From Aphrocallistes beatrix (lineage: Eukaryota; Porifera; Hexactinellida; Sceptrulophora; Aphrocallistidae): a stretch of DNA of 64,000 nucleotides. The stretch lies in the NCBI GenBank assembly GCA_963281255.1, contig OY725504.1, forward strand, positions 3,162,001 through 3,226,000, written 5' to 3'. Position 1 is the stretch's first letter; every line of letters starts with the position of its first letter. The notes under the pieces are model-generated. The model did not search any database, was not told where the DNA came from, and saw only the letters and a program-made list of their open reading frames with translations. This document shows, piece after piece, positions 53,780-63,463 of this stretch. A program made the translations under genes and the position numbers.

Positions 53780-55226
53780 TTACTTTTCCTTTCCATTCTC
53801 TCTCGTCTCTATATCATCCAACCATCTCAAGTAGGACATTTCTGATTGAATCTCTCGATCCTTTTTCTCTTTTAACTGTACTTCCTCATCTTTTTGGTTC
53901 TTCAGCTGATTCTCTTCACTCAACTCTCTTTCATTCCTGATTTTATCAGCCAACCATTCGGAGTAGGTAGGTTTGCTCTTATCTCCAGATCGTTGGTGTA
54001 TTTTCCTACTTTGTAAGCTACGTATTTGTGCAGTTGGCTTCTTCGACAATTTGAGGTTAGCAACAGGATCAGAAAAGGTTAGCATTGTTTGAGTGTCCGG
54101 AATGAATTCCTTTGCTCTCTGCGGGTCAAACCATCCGTAGTTGAACCTATCAGGTTTGATTATGGATGTATTGGGCTGCTTACATGAGTCATTCTCCCAT
54201 TCTCTGCATTTCTACAGATAAATAGATATCAATGAGGTCACTTCATCATCATCATAAGTAGGATTAATTTGGGTAATGGGTAATACAAACTGGGAAGATA
54301 GCAGGGGACGGCCAAAATTTGTTCGTATTATCCGGAATTCGTATTAACCGGAGTGATTTACATGTATTTTAGTCTAAGAGATAAAATATCTGTTCGTATT
54401 AAATAGGTTCTACGGTATGTACCTTTACTGAAACTGCATTGTCGCGAACGGCTAGGTACCGTGTCTGAAAGTTGCCCTTCATCCAAGCTGGGTTGGAAGA
54501 GTCGATGGTTTGGTGAGCCAACCTCATGTTGAGGTCTCTCAGTTTGTAAGGAGTGAAGTCCTTCTCCCAGCGATCCACCTGGTTATATTTCTGTAGATTC
54601 CATGAACAGAAATTCAAACTTTGCTCACACTTCTTCGCCCCATACAGTTTGGTTAGGTCTAGAGCTGTTTTCCCTTGGTTATCAGTTAACATTATGTCAG
54701 CTCCTTTATCGATTAGAATGCAGAGACATCGCCATTGATTCGTCCTAGCTGCAGCATGTAACGCAGTCCATTTAGTCTTTGTTTGTGTGTTGATATCAAC
54801 ATTCGTCAATCTTAAGAGTTTCTCAACTAAGCGGCAATGTCCTCGATGTGCTGCGATAAAGAGAGCGAGAAAAGCTTTGTATTTGCTCTGCTCATCATCT
54901 CCGGTTAGCTTAGCTTCATCCAACTCGGATATCAGTCCTGAGAATGCTAGAGCGAGCACACTCTCCCACATCTTCCAAGGCCTTAGGTTCACGCGTGCTC
55001 TAGGCACTATCTCATGCTGGGCCAGTGTGCAGTGACTTAGAAGGTCAGCTTTGTCCAAGTAACTCAGTCTGTACACTTCTGTCGGTATTCCGAGGTCGTG
55101 TTCAATGAGCACTTTCACCTCGCTCAGTTTGAGGCTGTTATCCACATTGTGTAGGTCGAGCACTTCGCCGTGTGGTAGCACGATTCGTATACTGTAAGTG
55201 TGTGGTCTTTTTACCTTAGGAAGCAT
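53780..55226 (-). CDS. Ankyrin-repeat / ubiquitin-like protein (ANKUB1-like)
   Basis: Two exons, 54423-55226 and 53780-54211, phase 0 (donor AAAG|GTACAT, acceptor CTGTAG), about 411 residues. The N-terminal ubiquitin-like fold (YSIRIVLPHGEVLDLHNVDN ... VKVLIEHDLGIPTEVYRLSY) leads to RARVNLRPWKMWESVLALAF, resembling the second ubiquitin-like domain and following linker of vertebrate ANKUB1. At least two ankyrin repeats follow (LFIAAHRGHCRLVEKLLRL; TALHAAARTNQWRCLCILID). The C terminus is a charged coiled coil with the repeated words SEWLADKI / LRWLDDIE. The ATG at 55226 is the first after a possible acceptor at 55233; an upstream exon is possible. Partner and role unknown. Confidence 0.72.
54304..54415. 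mobile_element. Family-1 pogo-like MITE fragment in ANKUB1-like intron
   Basis: GTTCGTATTATCCGGAATTC and AACCGGAGTGATTTACATG match the solo element at 31136. The right end is ATAGGTTCTACGG then TA; the left terminus is degraded. Confidence 0.75.
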
Positions 55227-55663
55227 TGGATCACTAATTAAGAGAAAATTGTGAATCTTTCGCTCCAAAAATATTTGATACTTGGTAATCAATTTGGGCA
55301 TATTAATACATACATGCATTGTTATGGCTTGACAACTGCCTGTTTCAATCAACACGAGAATGCGATACTATTGGAATTTTCTTTATTATAAAGTTTACTT
55401 AATTAATTATAAAGTCAATGACAAAGCGGGTATCATTTTCTATTTGGCAAAAATTTGAACTCTTCCAATTTCTAGAAAATGCCTAGCAATTGTAAATATT
55501 TGCACCCACAATCAGCATTCCGATTACGTAAGTATCTGGTGAATATCATCTGTCCGCATCCCTGAATTCGTCTACTTTTCCAATAATTTTTCATTTATTC
55601 AACGATATCATCCAATATTCATTTTTTAAAGATAACAATCATTTTAGGAGCACACTAGGAAGA

Positions 55664-57952
55664 ATGAGGAAATTTCTCTACCGGACACCCATAGGAACTA
55701 CAGTGAAAACCTCAACGCATTCCTTACTTTCAACAGCCTCGATAGACGGTAAATGTTCAAGTTTTTTCTTACCTCTTCGCTCTGTATTTCAAGTTGTACT
55801 CTAGGGTTCTGAATAAATGGGGGGATTGAATTGAAATTTATTGATGTATTACATAGTAATACGTATCAATTATCTGGAATAAGATAAAATATTGAAGAAT
55901 TCGGACAGAAGATAATTGATGCAATACACACTATTAAAAGTTGTCTTTAGATAAAACTTTCAAAGTCAATTTACGAAATTTATAAACGGTTGGAAGAAAA
56001 TCCATAAATTAAAAGCGGAGGGGCCCGTTTATTCGGACCCCTAGAGTAATTGGTTTATATAATTTATTTAATTCCTTGGACAATCTGTCGAATAGAGAAC
56101 TGTAACACTATAAGAGTGAATCAGTTATTAAATGTCTTAATCTTAATTAGTCATTTGAAAGAAAGGAAAAAGCAGAAAAAAGTATCTTCTTTCACCGGAA
56201 GTTTAAAGTGTGACAAGGGAGGAGTAGCTTGTCCTATCGTGAACCCTACAGTACCAATTTCTCTCTCATCTTACAAAACAATTATCAATAGTCATGAAGG
56301 GAGATCACTGGTAATGATTTTATTTGTATAAAATTGAGATCCTTTTCCCCACTTGAATTTTACTATAAGAAATAATAATAAACTATGTATGTACTAATCT
56401 TATACAATTGGACAATGGATATTATTTAAGCCTTTGTCCTCCCATCTAGCTGATAGACTACTGCATAGAGAACTGTGAGATTGAGAAGATCTACTTCATT
56501 AGTGACGTGGAGTGTCTGAAGGAATATGACAACGAGGAATTAGACTGGGCGGTCCTAGTCAGGAAGTTATACAAGCTGTATATTGACGTAGAATCACGTC
56601 CAGACATGCTCATCTGTCTCCCTAAAGACGTCGTGGAGGATATTAAAGAAAATATTAAGGCGGAAAATTGCCCTCTAAGTAAGATATAGGTGTATCCAAC
56701 TCCTGAAGTATTATCATAACAAATAGAGATATTCTATACTTGATTATACATTCTTGTTTTCAGATATATTCGATAAGGCAAAAGATTTCGTGATGAACCA
56801 AATTGAAAAGAATATTGTGAATCATTTTCTCAAGAGTTCTTATGGGTCTCAGTATCTGAAAGCGCTTGTGTCATTTGACAACGTTTCACGTCAAGTAATC
56901 AGGTAATTTGATGGAGGAAATTCAAATTTTAATCTCATGATAAAATTTATTATAATTATTTTATCTCCTCAACAGATCTATAAGTAAGAATGTCAGCAAA
57001 TTGGAGATAGAACTCACCGTCCTGGGATATGACAAGAGATACGATACTCAAATGCCGAAGGGAAAATCAAAATATTATGTAAGATATTTCGTACACATAT
57101 TTCCTTAAGATTATTTGCGTTGTATTCAAATTGAATTGACTTCGTTCAAGGTTTATGAAATACAAGTTAAGATCGGCGAGTATGAGTTCACAATTTTTCG
57201 ACGCTATAAAGAGTTCTACAACCTCAATGAAGCTTTGAGAAAGGAATTCGTTAAGCAGCTACCACAATTCCCGCACAAGTTATACTTCAGGAAAAGTGAG
57301 GTGAAGAGTATCGCGAAATCGCGATCAGCAGATCTTAATGAATACTTGCAAGTAAGTTTAATAATATTATGATAATATGATATCAGGGGCGGATCCAGGA
57401 TTTTCTAAGGGGGGGGGCACAGAGCCTTTGACAGGTTTTCACCCAACGAAACATTTTTGGATTTTGGTCCTAATATCGATTACAGTATAATATTTAATAA
57501 CATATATTTGTCATTATTATTTTTACCAAATATTTTCCAAATATATCACCCAACTTCCGTATTTGCGGGTTTGAATGTGAAAATATTTAATGTAGTAACT
57601 TTTCAAGGGGGGGCACGTGCCCCCTATACCTCCCTAAATCCGCCACTGGATATATATTTTGCTTATAGAATAGACCCCACACGTTTAGTTTTTCCCCGCC
57701 CAAAATGACTTAACCGGAAATGAGTTAGCAAAATCCCTAGTGCGAATCGGGTTAAAAAAACGTCCACCGACAGACTGATTGTGCAACTTTTCAAGATTTT
57801 AATTTTGACCATTTTAGGAGCTTTTGACCAAACCCCCTGAAATATCAAAGCATCAGGAACTGCTAACTTTCATAAAGCAGACGGAAACCGACGTGAAAGA
57901 TGAAGAATTCAACAAATTCTTAACTTTACGAGGAGTGAGAAGGGCGAACTGA
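55664..57952 (+). CDS. RGS-PX protein (sorting-nexin-like)
   Basis: Seven exons in consistent phase: 55664-55748, 56162-56310, 56450-56678, 56764-56902, 56976-57078, 57151-57351, 57818-57952 (about 346 residues). An RGS domain spans exons 2-4: SSYKTIINSHEGRSL, LIDYCIENCEIEKIYFISDV, VLVRKLYKLYIDV, NIFDKAKDFVMNQIEKN and HFLKSSYGSQYLKAL. A PX domain spans exons 5-7 with IFRRYKEFYNLNEAL as the phosphoinositide-binding core and FPHKLYFRKSE. RGS followed by PX is the core order of the SNX13/14/19/25 group, which sit at endosomal or ER contacts. The PXA, membrane and C-terminal nexin parts of those proteins are absent, so this is a short form. The start is the first ATG of exon 1; the exon-2 acceptor (TTTGAAAG) is weak but restores phase. 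Confidence 0.78.
57384..57648. mobile_element. hAT-like MITE in last intron of RGS-PX gene
   Basis: Ends CAGGGGCGGATCCAGGATTT and AAATCCGCCACTG are inverted repeats of a type common among hAT-like MITEs. GATAT flanks both sides, shorter than the expected 8-bp duplication. The interior has mirrored GGGGGGGCAC / GCACGTGCCCCC tracts. Confidence 0.75.
57675..57760 (+). repeat. Dispersed repeat shared with 51795-51895
   Basis: TTTCCCCGCCCAAAATGACT and CCGGAAATGAGTTAG match, inverted, the copy near 51.8 kb. Extent approximate. Confidence 0.6.
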
Positions 57953-58518
57953 TAGAGAAATGTAATACAAAATGGATATTTAGATTTTAAACTCAATTTT
58001 TTAATGTTATCTGATCCCTTGTTTTGATCTAACTGATTTGTATCGCTGTACTTTATTTTTAAAATCTAATGCAAACCTTTAATTCAGTCTAAATTTGTTA
58101 TTTGTATCTGTTTTTTTGAGAAATTTATTACAGGTCAATTATTTGTAAACCTGGGATAAATGAGGGTGGATCGATTAGGTGGTTAATTACTTGTCTAATA
58201 ACCTGGAAATATTTTGATTTATTTTGATTGAAATTACTAATCATTTATAATTATTTCTTGAAGAGAGAATTGTGTCTCTTCTTTTGAAAAAACTCGTTTT
58301 GTAATAAAAATTTCAAGCATTCGTACCTGATATTAAGTAATTTTCAAGTTCAGAAGGAACTTTCGTAGGAAATTCTCTCCTAGATCTCAAGTAATGATAA
58401 ACTGAATGCACTCAATCCACTTAATACAATCAAATCTCAGCAACCTACTATTATATGATACTCATGGTACACAACATAATCGTCTCGTTATATAAGGAAC
58501 CTATATGTATAAGTTTTC
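57953..58518. other. Intergenic, convergent RGS-PX and DMC1 3' flanks
   Basis: AT-rich; nothing recognised. Confidence 0.4.
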
Positions 58519-59526
58519 TCAACACTCTTTCGCGTCCGCAATACCCCCCGCAGTGATGGCGTAGCTAGCCTCGCTCTCCGGTTGATCAGGACTGTCGTAG
58601 ATCTTCGCAATACGAACTTCGCCCCTTCCCTTCCTCAAACTGAGTCGAGTTGTAGACGCGTGTGCTAGGATGTGTCCTCCAATCGGCTTTTTCGGGTCTG
58701 CTTGAAATGATAGAGTTGCTCCTGGGTCAGCTGTCATTTGGTTGGTGATAAAAATCGCAATATTATACTCTTCTGACACCTTCTGTAATCGAGAGAGCAT
58801 TTGTGCCAGTTTCTGTTGTCTATCCGCGAGTTCACCTCTGCCACTGAAATCAACACGAAAAAGTGCCATCACGGAGTCAATGATGAGAAGTTTGAAGATA
58901 CCAGGCTCTTCATGAAACTTGGTAGCCACGTTTTCGATCAACTCCATCTGGTGCTCACTCGTGTACGCACGAGCGTAGAGCACGTTGTCTAGCATCGCGC
59001 TATGATCGAGGTTGAAGCGATCTGCGATGTTTTTCAGTCGATCTGGTCGAAAGGTGTTTTCTGTGTCAATAAACACAACTTTGCCACCGCCGTAGCCATT
59101 GGCACCTGGCATCTGTGCGGTTACACATAGCGTGTGAGAGATCTGCGTCTTTCCAGTGCGAAACTCTCCGAATGCTTCAGTAATACTCATGCTCTCTATC
59201 CCCCCTCCACACAACTTGTCCAGCTCAGCAGAGCCTGTGGTGATACGGAACACTTGCTTCCTCTTGTCGCTGTAGACGAGTGCGGTCAAAAAGTCTGCGT
59301 TTATGAGTTTCGAGACTGCTTCCTTGATCTTGTCGACTTTAGCTTCTGAAAGTCCTTTTATCATTCCGAGTTTTTTCCGTGTCGTCATCTGTACTCCCTT
59401 GACAGTACAAATGCCGGAAGCTTTGAGCTTTTTCAGGTCGGCCAAATTGATTCCATAACTCTGAAGCATCTCAACGTCTTGGTACTCAAGCTCGTTATCT
59501 TCTCCGTTCTTTACTCTCTGTTCCAT
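58519..59526 (-). CDS. DMC1: Meiotic recombinase DMC1
   Basis: Single exon, 335 residues, near the ~340 of vertebrate DMC1. N-terminal helix-hairpin-helix: [34 protein letters not shown]. Walker A is GEFRTGKTQ and Walker [27 protein letters not shown] and [15 protein letters not shown] follow DMC1 rather than RAD51 wording; [20 protein letters not shown] and [15 protein letters not shown] are also DMC1-type. The tail is ADAKEC, one residue beyond the usual AKE end. DMC1 forms filaments on single-stranded DNA and drives homologous strand exchange in meiosis. The gene is uninterrupted, unlike vertebrate DMC1, yet shows no stop or frame damage. An AT-rich TATA-like stretch lies about 40 bp before the ATG. 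Confidence 0.96.
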   Translation of the reverse strand: MEQRVKNGEDNELEYQDVEMLQSYGINLADLKKLKASGICTVKGVQMTTRKKLGMIKGLSEAKVDKIKEAVSKLINADFLTALVYSDKRKQVFRITTGSAELDKLCGGGIESMSITEAFGEFRTGKTQISHTLCVTAQMPGANGYGGGKVVFIDTENTFRPDRLKNIADRFNLDHSAMLDNVLYARAYTSEHQMELIENVATKFHEEPGIFKLLIIDSVMALFRVDFSGRGELADRQQKLAQMLSRLQKVSEEYNIAIFITNQMTADPGATLSFQADPKKPIGGHILAHASTTRLSLRKGRGEVRIAKIYDSPDQPESEASYAITAGGIADAKEC

Positions 59527-60080
59527 CTTGATTTGTTTCGTTCATTACTGAGGATTTATATTTATAAGATTTCTGTCCATTCAAAATCTCTCTTTCCTCT
59601 GCAGCTGAATTTCATACCTATCTTACATGCAATTCTGAGTTAGGGACGATTTTAGAATTCAACTCTTGAGTAGTTTCTAACCAATTCAAAGCTAGTATTT
59701 AATAATATAAATAAGATATTCGAATTTACCTAATGGTCTAGTATAGTATTTGGAAAATTTTAAATTTGATTGATTACATTCACATAAAATTGCATAAATA
59801 GAAATACCCCAAATCATGAGCATTATGTCAGTTGTACAAACTTACTATTCCAACCAGATGGAAATGCACTTCAACGAGTCATGTTTTAATTAACTGAAAT
59901 TATACAAAATTGGTGGCTATGATGAGTTCCATTTAAATAGATTATTTCAATTGGTAGGAAATAGATACTCTGTTATTTCCATCTTCAAGTTCTATAATTA
60001 ATATGCCCATCGTAGCTTGTATTTATAAAACATCTTGATCTTAAAGGATACGTATTAATAGCTCAATATAACAGAGTAGA
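59527..60080. other. Divergent intergenic region, DMC1 to NHL paralogue 2
   Basis: AT-rich; contains TTATAAATATAAAT about 40 bp before the DMC1 ATG (minus strand). No other feature seen. Confidence 0.4.
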
Positions 60081-61286
60081 ATGGCCACTCTACTCCCTGA
60101 TAATGTACCACCACCTCATCCATTTGATTCAATAGCTGTTTACATAGAAAACAGATACGAGCGAATTGTGAAAGTTGTGAGAGAACGTAAACGAACACTC
60201 CTCACACAATTATCTGAATTCCGTGAAGAATATGACACTCTCCTTTCTAACAGAGACAAGTCAGAACAAGAGTTGAAATCTACTAAAGAGCACATTGAGA
60301 GAATCAAAGAGAATGACTTGAAGAAGATGCAGCAAGAGTTCTTAAGCAAAATTGAAGAAAAAATACGAAAATTACGAATCTCCGCTGCTAACTATTTCAT
60401 CCAATTTGAATTTGAGAGTAGAGAATTGGAGAATAAACTCAGTACATTGGGTGAGTTAATCAAATTGGACTATAAGTTACCGAATTACTCAGAAATGGTT
60501 ACCCCTGTTGTAGCTGTAGGGAAGAAAGGGAAAGGGAAAGATGAGTTCAGTGGACCAAAAGGTATTGCATTTGATGCAGAAACTCAATTGATTTATGTGT
60601 GTGATGCGGGTAATTCACGTATTAAAATAGTGTCAATGACTGGAGAGTTCATCAGTGAGTTTGGAAGTAAGGAATTGGTTCAGCCATGGGGTATATTGTT
60701 ACATAAAGACAGTGTTTATGTAACAGACATAGGTCATCATGCTATTTTTCAATTTCATCTAAATACTCATCAGTTAGTAAGGAAAGTAAGCAAACTGGGC
60801 TCAAAGAAAGGTGAATTGAATGACCCTCTATCACTAGCTATAGGACCAGATGGTGATCTGTATGTAGCTGAAAATGATAATAACAGAATATCAGTTCTTG
60901 ATGTTAGTATTAATTTCAAACGATTTATTCAGCATAAAACGATTATATCTCCTCAATCTGTTCAATTCACTAAAAGTAATATGCTAATTTTATCTTTTGA
61001 TTCTCAGAATCATGTCCATTTATTAACTCTACAAGGAGATTATCTTAAATCTATTATTTCAATTGGATCATACTCATGGACTCACTTCTTTTGCCTCGAC
61101 AGAGCGAATAACATTCTAGTTAGCATTAGTAACAAGAACTTAGTACAAGTTTACAATGAAAAAGGAAAGCTACTTTACACAATAGGAAAAGGTCAGTTTT
61201 ACTGGCCATATGGACTAACTACGACAAGAAGTGGTAGACTCATCGTAGTATCAATTCATGAAGACCATGGACTCCAGATTTTCTAA
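60081..61286 (+). CDS. Coiled-coil NHL-repeat protein, paralogue 2
   Basis: Single exon, 401 residues. Residues ~18-110 are coiled coil (ENRYERIVKVVRERKRTLL ... ERIKENDLKKMQQEFL), then a short link and six NHL blades starting FSGPKGIAFDAETQLIYVCD. Same layout as the gene at 26954; much closer to the broken copy at 62103 (most of the DNA is alignable, upstream sequence included). No RING, B-box or filamin domain. Intact, so likely functional; propeller ligand unknown. Confidence 0.87.
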   Translation: MATLLPDNVPPPHPFDSIAVYIENRYERIVKVVRERKRTLLTQLSEFREEYDTLLSNRDKSEQELKSTKEHIERIKENDLKKMQQEFLSKIEEKIRKLRISAANYFIQFEFESRELENKLSTLGELIKLDYKLPNYSEMVTPVVAVGKKGKGKDEFSGPKGIAFDAETQLIYVCDAGNSRIKIVSMTGEFISEFGSKELVQPWGILLHKDSVYVTDIGHHAIFQFHLNTHQLVRKVSKLGSKKGELNDPLSLAIGPDGDLYVAENDNNRISVLDVSINFKRFIQHKTIISPQSVQFTKSNMLILSFDSQNHVHLLTLQGDYLKSIISIGSYSWTHFFCLDRANNILVSISNKNLVQVYNEKGKLLYTIGKGQFYWPYGLTTTRSGRLIVVSIHEDHGLQIF

Positions 61287-62102
61287 CTTCCTCCATGAAC
61301 ATTATGACTTTGAAATATAAAATATAATTTTCCTGTTATTAATTTTTAGAGTCAGTGAATATATTTCTGTATAGTTTGATGAATATCTTTATTAGTACAT
61401 ACATTTCTAAGTCTGAGGCAGACTAATGAGTTGTTTCATTTATTAATTCAGTTGGAATTGACTCTAGAGCTCCACCAGAGTTGTTATAACATGTCTGTAC
61501 GAATATTAATTACAAGCAATCTCCACTTGAATGTACTGCGTAGTTCGCAGACGCTGCATATCCGACTAAACAAGAACGGATTTAAGGTTGACTGAGAATG
61601 GGCAGTAAGCCACCTTTTGTCAGCCTTTGTTCCTCCCTGGAGATCAGAGGTCCACTCTGGTGTAGGCACTAGTGCTGGGTCTGCACCAAGTCGTCCTTTG
61701 ATTGATGTTCTTCCATCGCATAATTTCGCTTGTTCTACCTAAACACAACATTTCTGATAAATTTTTTATAATTTAAACTTCTAAAATATATTTTGTAGTG
61801 TAAACTCGTAAATGGTGTTTACCCTGCAACTCTATTTACTCACTTGAACACAGAAGTTCGATAAAAGTTAGTCTCTGTATATTTAGAATTTTTGAAAGGA
61901 AAATATCTTAAATCTATTATTTCAATTGAATCAAATTGAAATGAAATAATATATATTTCTCCTATGACACAAAGTGTAAGAAATAGATACTTTGTTCTTT
62001 CCATCTTAATTCAGAAGTTATACATATATGCTCATCGTAGATTGTATTAATAAAACATCTTGGTCTTAATTGAAGGATTCTAACTCGACATAGCAGAATA
62101 TA
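61287..62102. other. Spacer between NHL paralogues 2 and 3
   Basis: Contains a possible minus-strand exon (61484-61738). The part just before 62103 (GCTCATCGTAG...AAACATCTT) resembles the 5' flank of paralogue 2, so the duplication included promoter DNA. Confidence 0.45.
61484..61738 (-). CDS. Possible terminal exon of an unrecognised minus-strand gene
   Basis: An 84-codon open stretch begins right after an acceptor (TTGTGTTTAG) and ends with TAA. It includes CDGRTSIKGRLGADPALVPT, PEWTSDLQGGTKADKRWLTA and CSVCELRSTFKW. Composition is more protein-like than surrounding DNA, and an in-frame stop lies exactly in the acceptor, as expected for an exon. No upstream exon of matching phase was found between here and 62.1 kb, and I do not recognise the protein. 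It could be a relic. Confidence 0.3.
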   Translation of the reverse strand, partial: VEQAKLCDGRTSIKGRLGADPALVPTPEWTSDLQGGTKADKRWLTAHSQSTLNPFLFSRICSVCELRSTFKWRLLVINIRTDML

Positions 62103-63252
62103 ATGGCCACTCTACTCCCTGGTAATGTACCATCACCTCATCCATTTGATTCAATCGCTGTGGACATTGAAAACAGATACGAGCGAATTGTGAATGTAGT
62201 GAGAGAACGTAAACGAACACTCCTCACACAATTAACTGAATTCCGTGAAGAATACGACACTCTCCTTTCTAACAGAGACAAGACAGAACAAGAATTGAAA
62301 TCTACTAAAGAGTACATTGAGAGAATCAAAGAGAATGACTTGAAAAAGATGCAAGAAAAGTTCTTATCAGAAATTGAGGAAAATATACGAAAGTTAAAAC
62401 TGTCTACTGCTGACTGTTGAGTTAATCAAATTGGATTATAAACTACCGAATTACTCAGGAATGGTTACTCCTGTTGTAGCTGTAGGGAAGAGAGGGAAAG
62501 GGAAAGATGAATTCAATAGTCCAAGAGGTATTGCATTTGATGAAGGAACTCAATTGATTTATGTGTGTGATATGTTGAATTCACGTATTAAAATTGTATC
62601 AATTACTGGAGAGTTCATCAGTGAGTTTGGAAGTAATGAATTGGTTAAGCCATGGGGTATATTGCTACATAAAGACAGTGTTTATGTAACTGACTGGTAC
62701 CAGTGTGCTATTTTTCAATTTCAAATAAATACTCACCAGTTGGTGGGGAAAGTAGGCAAGAAAGGTTCAAGGAAAGGTGAATTTAATACTCCTAGATCAC
62801 TGGTTATAGGATCAGATGGTGATCTGTATGTAGCAGAAGATAATAATAACAGAATATCAGTTCTTGATGTTAGTCTTAATTTCAAACGATTTATTCAGCA
62901 TAAAACGATTCTATTTCCTCAAGATGTTCAATTCACTGAAAGCAATATGCTAATTCTGTCTAAGGATTCTCTCCATCGTGTCCATTTATTAACTCTACAA
63001 GGAGAATATCTTAAATCTATTATTTCCATTGAACAATCTTTATGGATTTTCTTCTTCTGCCTCGACAGAGCGAATAACATTCTAGTTAGCATTAGTGACA
63101 AGAACTTAGTACAAGTTTACAATGAAGAAGGAAAGCTATTTCACACAATAGTAAAATGTCAGTTCGATTGGTCATATGGACTAACTACGACAAGAAGTGG
63201 TAGACTCATCGTAGTGTCAGAGCATGAAGACCATGGACTCCAGATATTCTAA
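62103..63252 (+). pseudogene. Coiled-coil NHL-repeat protein, paralogue 3, broken by a net 56-bp deletion
   Basis: The first 105 codons match paralogue 2 (MATLLPGNVPSPHPFDSI ... LSTADC) and then stop at 62418-62420. Aligned with paralogue 2, 58 bp after the GCT-A/G-ACT word are replaced by 2 bp, a net loss of 56 bp that shifts the frame. Downstream, the other frame stays open from about 62431 to 63252 with all six NHL blades intact (FNSPRGIAFDEGTQLIYVCD first). There is no intron signal that would bridge the frames. Either a recent pseudogene, or a locus now making a coiled coil or, from an internal start, a propeller only. Confidence 0.75.
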
Positions 63253-63463
63253 CTTTCCCAATGGACATCATGACTCCCTAATAGTTCTCTGAATTTATTT
63301 TTGGTAGTGAACTGATAGATTACTGTGTGCTGTTATTACAATTATAGATCTAACTTTGCTAATGACTTAGCTAAACAATTGAGTTAGCACAGTTAAATCT
63401 CGTTGTCAAATTTCTTGTTATTCATTTTTATAAAATCTCCAACATTAGCATTATCAATGTAAC

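Noticed and set aside
62431..63252. Independent NHL gene starting at 62431
   Set aside because: The apparent start codon is TTG and the upstream coiled-coil coding sequence lies directly adjacent in another frame, so a frameshifted copy is the simpler reading; internal initiation remains possible.
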